A stretch of 64,000 bases of DNA, taken from assembly GCA_947495915.1 (NCBI GenBank), contig CANMAW010000007.1:1-64000 (forward strand), given 5' to 3'. A program made the position numbers and the translations under genes. The stretch's first letter is position 1; every line of letters begins with the position of its first letter. Shown here one piece after another: positions 8,093-16,758 of the stretch. Origin of the DNA: Maribacter algarum (ex Lu et al. 2025) (nom. illeg.). Lineage in GTDB: Bacteria > Bacteroidota > Bacteroidia > Flavobacteriales > Flavobacteriaceae. The notes beneath the pieces were generated by a model. That model saw nothing but the letters and a program-made list of their open reading frames with translations, did no database searches and was not told the DNA's origin.

Positions 8093-9237
8093 TGTCCTTT
8101 TCTTTTAAGTACATAAGTCGCAAATAAAATAAAACTTGCACAAACTAATAAAATATAAAAACAGGTTACTAAAGACGAACTATCGGCTATTTTACCAAGA
8201 ATAGGTGGTGCACATAAAAAACCGGCATAGCCTGAACCTGCAATAAAAGACACCCCCTGCGAAGATTCAACACCCTTAACATTGCCTCCTATTCTAAAAA
8301 ACTCGGGCACCATTGCAGAAAAACCCAATCCGACTAAGGCAAAACCAAATATCACCATGTAAGTAAGAGTAGAAAGTACAGCTACATAACCAATTAATAC
8401 CAATAGCGCACCTAAGGCAACCATTTTTACTGATCCCATTTTTGAGCTAATACTATCACCTAAAAACCGACCTAAGGTCATGGTGATTTGAAATCCTAAA
8501 AATCCCGCACCCCATAAGGCCTCGGGAGCGATACTAATTTCCTTGAGGTATAACCCGCTCCAGTCTACAATGGCACCTTCACTACCCATTGCTATAAACG
8601 ATATAATTCCAAGTAGAAGTAGTGGTTTAAACATGCTAAAGCTAAAACCTTCCTTTTCAATTGACGCTGCAACAACATGTTTGAAATTTTTATGAAAAAT
8701 CAAATTCACTAATACCACGAGTGCAACGGCTATACTCATATGCAAAATTGGGTTATCTAAAGGACCTATTAAGAAACTTCCTAGGCCTGCCAGAACTCCC
8801 CCTAAACTAAAAAAGCCATGCGCCGCGGACATGAATTTGGCATTGTCTTTTTTTTCTACCTCTGTTACCAAGGTATTCATGGCAATATCAGTAAAACCGT
8901 TGGTAGCACCAAAAACAAATAAGGCCGCCATTAAAGTATAAAAACTAGGAGCGATTAAAGGTAAAAGAGCAGCAACACTACTACAAAGAACACCATACCA
9001 CGTGGCCTTACCTACCCCTATTCTATCAATAATGGTAGATGCAATTGGAAAAAATGTAAAAACCCCAAGAGATAAAAAAAATATTGCAACACCCAATTGT
9101 GACTTATCAATAGCCAATTTTTCTTGAACCGTAGGAATATAAATAGCCCAGGTACCAAAAAGAATATTTAAGCTTGCAAAAACCCAAGCCGGTCCGAAAT
9201 ATCTCGAATTGGAGAGTATCAACTGTAAAGAATTCAT
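8089..9237 (-). CDS. MFS transporter
   Basis: A 382-residue polytopic membrane protein with about 12 hydrophobic segments and major facilitator features such as the loop after helix 2 (STIIDRIGVGKATWYG) and LGRFLGDSISSKMG after helix 8. It looks like the compact MFS group that includes YbjJ-type and sugar/drug permeases of 380-400 residues. It lies 9 bases downstream of the VOC gene and near kynureninase, so it may move a tryptophan breakdown product, but this is inferred only from position. The substrate cannot be read from the sequence. Confidence 0.85.
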   Translation of the reverse strand: MNSLQLILSNSRYFGPAWVFASLNILFGTWAIYIPTVQEKLAIDKSQLGVAIFFLSLGVFTFFPIASTIIDRIGVGKATWYGVLCSSVAALLPLIAPSFYTLMAALFVFGATNGFTDIAMNTLVTEVEKKDNAKFMSAAHGFFSLGGVLAGLGSFLIGPLDNPILHMSIAVALVVLVNLIFHKNFKHVVAASIEKEGFSFSMFKPLLLLGIISFIAMGSEGAIVDWSGLYLKEISIAPEALWGAGFLGFQITMTLGRFLGDSISSKMGSVKMVALGALLVLIGYVAVLSTLTYMVIFGFALVGLGFSAMVPEFFRIGGNVKGVESSQGVSFIAGSGYAGFLCAPPILGKIADSSSLVTCFYILLVCASFILFATYVLKRKGH

Positions 9238-9246
9238 ACTTCAAAA

Positions 9247-9648
9247 CTATTGATAATTAGTGGTAACCTCTAAGCGATTTCCATCTAAATCTAATGTCTC
9301 AAACTCATAATAGCCATCACCTGTTTTTCGTGGTCCTTTTAAAATTTTAAAACCTGCCTTTTGTAACTCAACTGCTTTAGCATCGACAGCCTTCATAGAA
9401 TTGACACCAAAGGCCAAATGAATAATTCCTAAATGTTGTTGTATCTCAACATCATTTTTATTTTTCGGAATGTCATTTTTCTGCATAATTTCGAGTCGCG
9501 CACCAGACTCAAACGTTAAAAAGTAGCTTTCAAAATTAGTTATAGGGTTGGTATACTTGTCATTAGCAACCGCATCAAAATAGGTGATGTAATAGTTTTT
9601 TAAAGCTTCCAACTGTTGGGTCCAAATGGCTACGTGCTCTAAAATCAT
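9247..9648 (-). CDS. VOC family (glyoxalase/bleomycin resistance/dioxygenase fold) protein
   Basis: A 133-residue single-domain protein with the paired beta-alpha-beta-beta-beta pattern of the vicinal oxygen chelate fold. Likely metal ligands are His5 (MILEHVAIW), Glu near residue 53 (ARLEIM), His in GIIHLAFGV and the Glu in NRLEVT. Members include glyoxalase I, methylmalonyl-CoA epimerase and ring-cleaving dioxygenases; the length fits lactoylglutathione-lyase-like proteins. It lies 13 bases after kynU and 9 bases before the MFS gene, so the three are probably co-transcribed. A role on an aromatic metabolite is possible but unproven. Confidence 0.82.
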   Translation of the reverse strand: MILEHVAIWTQQLEALKNYYITYFDAVANDKYTNPITNFESYFLTFESGARLEIMQKNDIPKNKNDVEIQQHLGIIHLAFGVNSMKAVDAKAVELQKAGFKILKGPRKTGDGYYEFETLDLDGNRLEVTTNYQ

Positions 9649-9661
9649 AGCTTTTATTTTA

Positions 9662-10936
9662 CTATTGGTTTGCTAAAATGCCTTCTTTCAAAATTTGACC
9701 AAATCGGTACATATCTTCATAAGAACAATAAAATGGAGCTGGTGCCAACCGTATCACATTAGGTTCACGCCAATCAGTTATCACTCCTCTTTTCATAAGG
9801 TAATCAAAAATTGGTCGCCCTTGACCATGCAGAAATACGGATAACTGGCAACCTCTATCCTCAGGGGTGATGATTTCGAACGTGCTTTGTTCTACTTCTT
9901 CATCAATAGACTTTAAAACAAACTCTAGGTAGGCAACGATTTTATTTCTTTTAGCAATTAACGCATCCATACCAACCTCTTCGAACATTTCAAGCGACGC
10001 TAAATAGGGCGCCAAAGACAATACCGGCGGATTGCTAATTTGCCATGCATCAGCTGTGTCAATGGGTTCAAACTCTGGTTTCATCAAAAACCGAGTTTCT
10101 TTTTTTGTACCCCACCATCCTTCAAATCTTGGAATTTTTTTATTGTTTAAATGTCTTTCATTTACAAACACACCTGAGGCATTTCCGGGTCCACTATTCA
10201 TATATTTATAACTGCACCATGCAGCGAAATCTACATTCCAATCATGTAATTTCAATTCGATATTTCCTGCTGCATGCGCTAAATCCCATCCCACAAAGGC
10301 CCCTGCAGCTTTTCCTGCTGCCGTTATGGTTTCCATATCAAAAACTTGCCCTGAATAATAATTGACACCTCCAATTAAAACAAGCGCTAATTCATCACCT
10401 ATTTCTTCTATCTTTTTTACAATATCTTCTGTGCGCCAATAATTCTCTCCATCTCTTTTTTTAATCTCTACTATCGCATCTGAAGGTTCAAAACCATGAA
10501 ATTTCACCTGACTTTGAAACATATATTGATCAGAAGGAAACGCTTTTTCCTCACAAATAATCTTATAACGCTTATCTGTAGGTCGATAGAATGATACCAT
10601 CAGAAAATGCAAATTCACCGTCAAGGTATTCATCACAGATACCTCATTCATCTTTGCACCAACAACCTTTGATAGCGGCGCTGCCAATCGCTCATGATAA
10701 TCCCACCAAGGTTTCTTACTATGAAAGTGACCTTCAACTGCTAATTCTTTCCAATCGGTCATTATTTCATTTACAAATACTTGGGAGCTTTTTGGTTGAA
10801 GACCTAGAGAGTTTCCTGTAAAATATATCACTTGTTTGCCATCTACCTTCGGAAAATGAAATGCATCGCGATATTTACGAAGTGCATCATCCGCATCTAA
10901 ATTTTTGGCAAATTCTAAGGTATTCTGAAATAACAT
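9662..10936 (-). CDS. kynU: Kynureninase
   Basis: A 424-residue PLP enzyme of normal length for kynureninase, which cleaves L-kynurenine or 3-hydroxykynurenine to (hydroxy)anthranilate and L-alanine. Visible signatures are YFTGNSLGLQP near residue 40, the WDLAHAAGN motif with the PLP-contacting Asp, and the Schiff-base lysine in CSYKYMNSGPG. The enzyme is cytosolic. It has a -7 element directly upstream in the 50-base gap to the acetyltransferase gene and is followed closely by VOC and MFS genes. No kynurenine monooxygenase or tryptophan dioxygenase gene is in the window, so the rest of the pathway must lie elsewhere if present. Confidence 0.95.
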   Translation of the reverse strand: MLFQNTLEFAKNLDADDALRKYRDAFHFPKVDGKQVIYFTGNSLGLQPKSSQVFVNEIMTDWKELAVEGHFHSKKPWWDYHERLAAPLSKVVGAKMNEVSVMNTLTVNLHFLMVSFYRPTDKRYKIICEEKAFPSDQYMFQSQVKFHGFEPSDAIVEIKKRDGENYWRTEDIVKKIEEIGDELALVLIGGVNYYSGQVFDMETITAAGKAAGAFVGWDLAHAAGNIELKLHDWNVDFAAWCSYKYMNSGPGNASGVFVNERHLNNKKIPRFEGWWGTKKETRFLMKPEFEPIDTADAWQISNPPVLSLAPYLASLEMFEEVGMDALIAKRNKIVAYLEFVLKSIDEEVEQSTFEIITPEDRGCQLSVFLHGQGRPIFDYLMKRGVITDWREPNVIRLAPAPFYCSYEDMYRFGQILKEGILANQ

Positions 10937-10949
10937 GACAACTTTTTTT

Positions 10950-10957
10950 CAAATTTA
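10950..10957 (-). promoter_or_regulatory. Bacteroidota -7 element for kynU
   Basis: On the minus strand TAAATTTG matches TAnnTTTG exactly, 13 bases before the kynU ATG. It suggests kynU-VOC-MFS is a unit separate from the acetyltransferase gene. Confidence 0.5.
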
Positions 10958-10986
10958 CGACTTGAATATGAAAACGAGCTATGCGA

Positions 10987-11445
10987 CTATTTAATTCGCA
11001 TTTCAATGAGATGTTTTTTAAAACCTACTTTTTCGTACGCACGTATGGCCGCCGGGTTGTCATCATAAACCGTAAGTCTTACTTCGTCAAGTCCTTTAGA
11101 GGCAGACCATTTTAAAAGCTCATCTACAATCAGTTTATTCAAACCTTTTCCTCGAAACTCAGGTTTGGTGTACATAAAACCCAAATACGAATAGTATTCA
11201 TGGTTCAAATAAGGTAACGCATTTTTAATTTTCGCATAACCTGAAGCCACCACATTATCATGATATTCTACAACTACAACTTCTGCATTTTCAGAAGCTA
11301 TCAATTCAGATAAATCATAATAAGAAATCGGGTCTGGTGCCAAGGTCGGATCCATAGGGCGTTCTGCCTCTATAACGCCTTGTTCAAAGGCTAGTAACAC
11401 TTTAAGATCTTCGAATGATGCCTGTCGTACTTTATATTCACCCAT
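10987..11445 (-). CDS. GNAT family N-acetyltransferase
   Basis: A 152-residue protein with a single GNAT fold. The acetyl-CoA binding loop is RGKGLN (motif R/Q-x-x-G-x-G/A), preceded by the strand YLGFMYTKPEF and followed by the helix KLIVDELLKWSASKG; the late strand with AIRAYEKVGFKK is also typical. The acceptor amine cannot be predicted. It is divergent from the O-methyltransferase gene with about 60 bases between them, and lies upstream of kynU with a 50-base gap that holds a separate -7 element, so co-transcription with kynU is uncertain. Confidence 0.88.
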   Translation of the reverse strand: MGEYKVRQASFEDLKVLLAFEQGVIEAERPMDPTLAPDPISYYDLSELIASENAEVVVVEYHDNVVASGYAKIKNALPYLNHEYYSYLGFMYTKPEFRGKGLNKLIVDELLKWSASKGLDEVRLTVYDDNPAAIRAYEKVGFKKHLIEMRIK

Positions 11446-11505
11446 GCTTTGATTTCATAATTGTCAATACTCTAAAGTAGTATATATTTACAGAAAAATA
11501 AAGCG

Positions 11506-12147
11506 ATGCACTTTTTGTCAGAAGCCTTAGAAAATTACATTCGAGACCACTCTGAAAATGAACCAACGGTGTTACAAGAATTAACTCGTGAAACTCATTT
11601 AAAGGTAATTCAACCTAGAATGATTACCGGTCATTTTCAAGGAAGGGTATTAAGCATGCTTTCTAAGATAATATACCCAAAATATATTCTTGAGATTGGT
11701 ACGTATACAGGGTATTCTGCTATTTGTCTTGCTGAAGGATTAGCTAAAGAAGGTGAATTGCATACTATTGATGTGAATGAAGAACTAATCGATATTCAGC
11801 GTAAATATTTTGACAAAACCTCTCATGGTAAACAAATCATTCAACACACTGGTGACGCCCTCAACATCATACCCGATTTAGATGTTTGTTTTGATTTAGT
11901 CTTTATCGACGCAGAAAAAAAAATGTACGATGCTTACTTTGAAGCGGTTATTAAAAAAACCAAACCAGGTAGCTTAATTCTCTCTGACAATGTGTTATGG
12001 TCAGGTAAAGTTGTTGAACCACTTGATCGCAAAGACCGTGCTACAGCGGTATTACTTGATTATAACCAAAAATTAAAAGAAGACCCTCGTATAGAAACTG
12101 TATTATTACCTATTCGAGATGGTTTAACCCTAAGTAGGGTACTATAA
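11506..12147 (+). CDS. SAM-dependent O-methyltransferase (class I, caffeoyl-CoA OMT-like)
   Basis: A 213-residue cytosolic methyltransferase of the O-methyltransferase family 3 type. The SAM-binding motif is LEIGTYTGYSAICLAEGL near residues 64-81, followed by the acidic residue in HTIDVN, the GDAL motif and FDLVFIDAEK, where the Asp binds the divalent metal in catechol-type enzymes. A TATATTTA box, one mismatch from TAnnTTTG, lies at 11483-11490. The 3' end overlaps the convergent PAP2 gene by 38 bases. Bacterial members methylate catechols and related phenolics; the substrate here is unknown. Confidence 0.88.
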   Translation: MHFLSEALENYIRDHSENEPTVLQELTRETHLKVIQPRMITGHFQGRVLSMLSKIIYPKYILEIGTYTGYSAICLAEGLAKEGELHTIDVNEELIDIQRKYFDKTSHGKQIIQHTGDALNIIPDLDVCFDLVFIDAEKKMYDAYFEAVIKKTKPGSLILSDNVLWSGKVVEPLDRKDRATAVLLDYNQKLKEDPRIETVLLPIRDGLTLSRVL

Positions 12148-12685
12148 GTCGAGCATATGCCTTGTGAAATAGTATAGCCGAAGTGACCCCTACAAAAGTG
12201 CCCACAATTATATCTACAGGATAATGTACCCCCACAAAAATACGACTAGCTGCAAATAAAAAAGGCCAGATATAGCAGAGCCACACCCATTTAAACCGTT
12301 TTCTAAGAAATAACACAAATATGGTAGTAATTGAAAACGAACTGGCCGCATGACCAGAGAAGAAACTATAGGTATTCGGACTTTTAAGAATTCGTATAAT
12401 GGTATTTATTTCTTCTGTATTGTTTGGTCGAAGTCTTGCAACGTAGTTTTTTACGATATCAGTAAATGAACTAACAAAAAGTATCATCGCCACAATAGTT
12501 AAAAGCACATATACCGCTTCTTTTTTAGGGTATTTCTTAAAAATAAGAACTATAAACAAAATAAATAAGGGAATCCAAGTTGGAAAGTTGGTAACTGTTG
12601 TCCAGAACAGATCATATTCTTCAATGCCCAGATTATTGAGATAGACGAAGGTATCTCTATCCCATTCAAGCAAGCTTTTCAACAT
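12110..12685 (-). CDS. PAP2 family membrane phosphatase
   Basis: A 191-residue integral membrane protein with five to six hydrophobic segments. All three phosphatase motifs of the PAP2 superfamily are present: KNYVARLRP (KxxxxxxRP), FFSGHAAS (the catalytic SGH) and SRIFVGVHYPVD (SRxxxxxHxxxD). These enzymes remove phosphate from lipid substrates such as phosphatidic acid or undecaprenyl pyrophosphate in the inner membrane, with the active site facing the periplasm. It follows tatA by one base, so the two are co-transcribed. The exact lipid substrate is not predictable; undecaprenyl pyrophosphate recycling is a reasonable option. Confidence 0.9.
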   Translation of the reverse strand: MLKSLLEWDRDTFVYLNNLGIEEYDLFWTTVTNFPTWIPLFILFIVLIFKKYPKKEAVYVLLTIVAMILFVSSFTDIVKNYVARLRPNNTEEINTIIRILKSPNTYSFFSGHAASSFSITTIFVLFLRKRFKWVWLCYIWPFLFAASRIFVGVHYPVDIIVGTFVGVTSAILFHKAYARLIVPYLGLNHLE

Positions 12686-12686
12686 G

Positions 12687-13013
12687 TTATTTTCTTTTAA
12701 TAACGCCAGTGATATCTTCTACACTGTCTTTGACCTCACCAATTTCTTTGGTCAGCCCTGAAGTCATATTTTGCTTTACCTCGTCGATATCTTTTTTGAT
12801 ATCAGTTACGAAACTAGTATCGATACCTTGCTTATCAGCACTTTTTTGAATTTCTTGTTTAATATCTTCGGTGGCATCTTTCAGCTGCCGCATTCCTTTA
12901 CCTAAGCCTTTGGCTATTCCTGGTATTTTATCAGCACCAAAAACCATTACCACAATAAACATGATAAAGAAAATTTCAGCTCCGCTAATGAATAAGAAAT
13001 GAGATACAAACAT
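12687..13013 (-). CDS. tatA: Twin-arginine translocase subunit TatA/TatE family
   Basis: A 108-residue protein with one N-terminal membrane helix (EIFFIMFIVVMVFGADKIP), the FG hinge, an amphipathic helix (GIAKGLGKGMRQLKDATED) and a long charged tail, as in TatA. TatA oligomers form the pathway for folded proteins with twin-arginine signals; a candidate client (the M15 peptidase) is encoded at 22789. No tatC is nearby. The -7 element ends only 4 bases before the ATG, which suggests a leaderless mRNA or a later start, although a later start would cut into the membrane helix. The PAP2 gene follows directly. Confidence 0.93.
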   Translation of the reverse strand: MFVSHFLFISGAEIFFIMFIVVMVFGADKIPGIAKGLGKGMRQLKDATEDIKQEIQKSADKQGIDTSFVTDIKKDIDEVKQNMTSGLTKEIGEVKDSVEDITGVIKRK

Positions 13014-13017
13014 GTTA

Positions 13018-13025
13018 CAAATATA
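13018..13025 (-). promoter_or_regulatory. Bacteroidota -7 element almost touching the tatA start
   Basis: On the minus strand TATATTTG is followed by TAAC and then the ATG. With transcription normally starting 5-8 bases after the -7 element, the mRNA would begin at or inside the start codon. Confidence 0.5.
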
Positions 13026-13050
13026 ATGAAGTTTACGAACTAGAAATGCT

Positions 13051-13080
13051 AAAAAAAGCCCTGTTTTATACAGGGCTTTT
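13051..13080 (-). terminator. Intrinsic terminator of the M1 peptidase operon
   Basis: A 10-bp stem, AAAAGCCCTG (13054-13063) with CAGGGCTTTT (13071-13080), followed on the minus strand by a run of Ts (13051-13057). It lies 21 bases after the peptidase stop codon. Confidence 0.85.
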
Positions 13081-13101
13081 ATTTACAAAGGCTAAACCTT
13101 G

Positions 13102-15366
13102 TTACCCTTTTACTTTTTCTTTCATTTGATCAAACTCTGACTTCTGTTGATTCGAAGGCCAAGAATTGTTGGTCGTATCAATATCAGCAGTTTCTGCTTT
13201 CGGATCTACAATAACACTTTTCAATTCTTTTTGCGTTGAAAGTACAATGGTAACCTCTTTATCATTCTTTCTCCATAATTCAGCTGGATATGTAATATTC
13301 TCGGTAGAACCATCAGCATACGTATATTCTACAATTAAAGGCATGGGAATTCCACCTGGCTTATCATACGTAACTTCATAAAAATATTTCGGCTCTTTTA
13401 CCATGCTTCGTTCTTCTTCCGTCATATTATCCATCATGTATTCTTTCAAGGTTTGCGAAGTTTCTGACGGATTCATTCCCTCAAGAGTAGCGTCAAATTG
13501 TTCGCCATCAGCCTCAACCATAATCACTTTACCCATTAAATCACCCATACCAGGTTTCTTAGCAACTTGATACTTTTTGATGTTTTTAACTCCTATATCT
13601 ACATAATCAGTGGTATAGAACCAACCTCTCCAATAGTAATCTAAGTCCACAGCAGAAGCATCTTCCATAGTTCGGAAAAAATCTTCTGGTGAAGGATGCT
13701 TAAACTTCCAACGTTGTGCGTAGGTTTTGAATGCATGATCAAACAACTCTCTACCCATAACAGTTTCTCTTAGAATATTCAAGGCTGTTGCTGGTTTGCC
13801 ATAGGCATTCGGACCTAATTTGTAAACATTTTCAGGATTTGACATAATTGGCGAAATGGTACTCTGATCACCACTCATGTAGGGTACAATCTTAGATGGC
13901 GCCCCTCTTCTAGATGGATATGCCGTGTTTGGAGCAATGGCTTCAGGATAGGTTTCCCCAAATTCTTGCTCTGCTATATATTGCATGAATGTATCTAAAC
14001 CTTCATCCATCCAACCCCATTGGCGTTCATCAGAATTTACAATCATCGGAAAATAATTATGCCCTACTTCGTGAATAATAACACTAATCATTCCGTATTT
14101 AACGCGATCAGAATAGGTGCCATCTTCATTTGGTCTTCCATAATTCCAACAAATCATTGGGTATTCCATACCTTGACTTTTTGCATGTACAGAAATGGCT
14201 TTTGGATAAGGATAATCAAAAGTATGTTTAGAATACGATTTAAGTGTCAATGCCACAGCCTTGGTAGAATACTCTTCCCAAAGCGGATTTCCTTCTTTTG
14301 GATAAAGCGAAACTGCCATCACGTCTTTAGATCCCATTTTTACAGCTTGCATGTCCCAAATGAATCGTCTTGAAGTAGCAAAACCATAATCTCTAACATT
14401 CTTAGCTTTAAACTTCCAGGTCTTCTTTTTCTTAGCAAATCCTTTTGCTGCTTCCTCAGCTTCCGCTTGGGTAACAATTACAACTGGCTTATCGTATGAC
14501 TTTTTGGCTTGCTCGTAACGCTTCATCATATCCTTAGAAAAAACGTCTTTACGATTTTGCAATACCCCAGTTGCATCTAAAATATGGTCCGCTGGTACGG
14601 TAATATTCACTTCGTAGTCACCAAAGTTCAACGCAAATTCTCCATTACCCCAAAATTGGTGGTTTTGCCATCCTTCTACATCATTATAAACGGCCATTCT
14701 TGGAAAAAACTGAGCTATTACATATGCTCGATTTCCATCGGTAAATTCTTCGTAACCTGAACGTGCTCTGTCAATAGTATGGTTCGGAATATTATAATTC
14801 CATTTGATACTAAATGAGATTTGCTCTTTACTTTTAAGAGGCTGTGGCAAATCAATTCGCATCATTGTAAAACTAAAAGTATGAGGTAATGGCTTACCTG
14901 CGGCATCTTTAACATGCTCAATATTAAAACCGCCATCAAAAGCCGGACTAATATACTTTTTAGCAAAGTTTTTTACAGATTCTTCCTTACGAATTGCACT
15001 TCCATTCTTAAGTTTAGCCTTAGAATCTTTAGCTCTAATATTTTGATCTAATTGCACCCATAAAAATTCTAGATCATCAGGCGAATTATTAAAGTATGTA
15101 ATGGTTTCTTCTCCGTAAATCTTTTTATTGGCATCGTCTAATTCAATATCCATGACGTAATCTGCCTGCTGTTGGTAATATTCATGACCAGGTGCACCAG
15201 AAGCTGAACGATATGAATTAGGAGTAGCAAACTCTTCATACAACTGCTTAAACTTATTTTGATTTGTGTGTCCGGGCTCTCTTTCAGCGGCGCCTTGCTC
15301 TTGGGCAATTAACATGGCCCCAAACAAGAACAATACCGATGCAAAACAATACTTAATTTTTATCAT
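13102..15366 (-). CDS. M1 family (gluzincin) metallopeptidase, exported
   Basis: A 754-residue protein with a signal peptide (hydrophobic residues 6-21, ending IAQ). The zinc site is complete: His432, Glu433 and His436 in HEVGHN and the third ligand Glu455 in WMDEGL, with the 18-residue spacing of M1 peptidases. A GMEYP motif about 40 residues earlier corresponds to the GxMEN exopeptidase motif but deviates from it, which may alter substrate choice. An N-terminal beta domain precedes the catalytic domain; the C-terminal 150 residues are beta-rich. Aminopeptidase activity on exported peptides is expected. It is the last gene of a four-gene unit that runs from the promoter at 17537 to the terminator at 13051. 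Confidence 0.92.
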   Translation of the reverse strand: MIKIKYCFASVLFLFGAMLIAQEQGAAEREPGHTNQNKFKQLYEEFATPNSYRSASGAPGHEYYQQQADYVMDIELDDANKKIYGEETITYFNNSPDDLEFLWVQLDQNIRAKDSKAKLKNGSAIRKEESVKNFAKKYISPAFDGGFNIEHVKDAAGKPLPHTFSFTMMRIDLPQPLKSKEQISFSIKWNYNIPNHTIDRARSGYEEFTDGNRAYVIAQFFPRMAVYNDVEGWQNHQFWGNGEFALNFGDYEVNITVPADHILDATGVLQNRKDVFSKDMMKRYEQAKKSYDKPVVIVTQAEAEEAAKGFAKKKKTWKFKAKNVRDYGFATSRRFIWDMQAVKMGSKDVMAVSLYPKEGNPLWEEYSTKAVALTLKSYSKHTFDYPYPKAISVHAKSQGMEYPMICWNYGRPNEDGTYSDRVKYGMISVIIHEVGHNYFPMIVNSDERQWGWMDEGLDTFMQYIAEQEFGETYPEAIAPNTAYPSRRGAPSKIVPYMSGDQSTISPIMSNPENVYKLGPNAYGKPATALNILRETVMGRELFDHAFKTYAQRWKFKHPSPEDFFRTMEDASAVDLDYYWRGWFYTTDYVDIGVKNIKKYQVAKKPGMGDLMGKVIMVEADGEQFDATLEGMNPSETSQTLKEYMMDNMTEEERSMVKEPKYFYEVTYDKPGGIPMPLIVEYTYADGSTENITYPAELWRKNDKEVTIVLSTQKELKSVIVDPKAETADIDTTNNSWPSNQQKSEFDQMKEKVKG

Positions 15367-15427
15367 CTTCTCTTTTAATTATTAATCTTGGGAAATTAAT
15401 TTTTTTTTAAGAAACCTTAATGAAATG

Positions 15428-15934
15428 TTATAAATTTAACATTCCTTTAGTATCTGACTTCACGAGAACAAAGCTTTTTTTGTGATCTTTTACCTTAAAA
15501 TGTACGACATTCTGTTGCTCATCGTATAAATCTGTAAGCACTTCATTTTGAATTTGAATAGAGCTAATTGTAGAAAAATTAAGGTTTGCAGCTTCTAAGT
15601 AAAAAATACAGACATCAGTATCATATTTTCGACCTATGATAGTATACGCCACACTTTCACCATTTATTTGTAATTGAAATTTTTTTCTCAAATACTTTTC
15701 TAGATATGAATCTGCAAGTTTTGATTCTTCAGCTGTTGCTAATTTTGAATCAACGTTATAGCGCTCTTTTAACACGGCATCTAAATCATCAATAAATATT
15801 CTACTTGTAATTTGCAGCGCCTTATCTTTTTCTGAATAAGAGACATTGGTGACACTCACATAAAACTTATGTGTTGTAAAAGCGAATAATGGCACTATCA
15901 AAAGTAAAAGTAACTTGTTCATTATAACTCTCAT
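15428..15934 (-). CDS. Small exported protein (DUF6702-like)
   Basis: A protein of 168 residues, or 164 if translation starts at the second ATG at 15922, which begins the signal peptide MNKLLLLLIVPLFAF directly. The mature part starts HKFYVSVTNVSYSE and is a beta-sandwich-like domain with a charged helical insert (YLEKYLRKKFQLQINGE). I recall this family as DUF6702; it occurs beside M1 peptidases in Flavobacteriia. It has no catalytic motif. It lies 61 bases upstream of the peptidase and 44 bases downstream of a CarboxypepD_reg gene on the same strand, so it probably supports the same envelope function. Confidence 0.8.
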   Translation of the reverse strand: MRVIMNKLLLLLIVPLFAFTTHKFYVSVTNVSYSEKDKALQITSRIFIDDLDAVLKERYNVDSKLATAEESKLADSYLEKYLRKKFQLQINGESVAYTIIGRKYDTDVCIFYLEAANLNFSTISSIQIQNEVLTDLYDEQQNVVHFKVKDHKKSFVLVKSDTKGMLNL

Positions 15935-15978
15935 TTTATCTTTCTACAATTATCAAATCATGTGCCATCATTAAATGA

Positions 15979-16758
15979 CTATTCTAGATTGTTATTCTTT
16001 CTATAATCAATACTCTTTTGACGTATATATTCCCATATTTTTAAACGATCATGCGAATCAACGGCCAATTGAAATACAGTATCAATTTCACAGAAATACA
16101 ATAGATCATCTATTTTATCTTCTGGTATTTTTAAGTCTACACGAAACAAAGAATCAGGGTAGAAAGCTTTCACACGTTCAGTTCTTGAGTAAATTTTATT
16201 TCTAGCTACCCTTTTTTTCAACATTTTAGTTCTACCAGAAATTGCATTAATTAACGGATCAAAACTCATAACAGGATTGGCCGTTGCAGCATACAATTCG
16301 CGCTCCGCTTTAGAAATTGGCTTTACATATGCATTTGGCAACCCTAAAGTTGAAGTAGTTACTACCGGATCAATACTTATTAAATCAAGGTCTTTGGTAA
16401 TATCACCTGTTAAATTATAAGGAGTTACTACCACCTCATCTAATTCAGTTAAAGCATCTTCTAGTTGAACATTTAAAAAACCTTGATTAATTAGCTCTTG
16501 AGTGACCACAACTTCTTTCTTTTTAAATTGCACAGCAGAAAAAACTAAGGTATCATTGGCATGTACAGTGATAGCGAAAAAACCTTCCGAATCAGTTATT
16601 GTACCTTTATTAGCAGTTACATTTAGAACATTAGTTGCTGCAACGTCTCCATCAGCACTGTAAACTTTACCATTCAGCTTTTTATTATGAATTGTTTGCG
16701 CCCCAACAGAAGAGAACAACAACAAAAAACCTATTAAGATTAGGCTATTTTTGCTCAT
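15979..16758 (-). CDS. CarboxypepD_reg-like exported protein (second of two paralogues)
   Basis: A 259-residue protein with a signal peptide (ending VGAQ), a CarboxypepD_reg-like domain (about 27-115: LNGKVYSADGDVAATNVLN, ITDSEGFFAI, LDEVVVTPYN) and a C-terminal region with FYPDSLFRVDLKIPEDKI. It aligns along its whole length with the protein encoded just upstream, so the pair arose by tandem duplication. The domain is like the N-terminus of TonB-dependent receptors, but there is no barrel. Its start lies inside the end of the upstream gene (14-base overlap), indicating translational coupling. Role unknown; periplasmic or outer-membrane-associated. Confidence 0.82.
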   Translation of the reverse strand: MSKNSLILIGFLLLFSSVGAQTIHNKKLNGKVYSADGDVAATNVLNVTANKGTITDSEGFFAITVHANDTLVFSAVQFKKKEVVVTQELINQGFLNVQLEDALTELDEVVVTPYNLTGDITKDLDLISIDPVVTTSTLGLPNAYVKPISKAERELYAATANPVMSFDPLINAISGRTKMLKKRVARNKIYSRTERVKAFYPDSLFRVDLKIPEDKIDDLLYFCEIDTVFQLAVDSHDRLKIWEYIRQKSIDYRKNNNLE

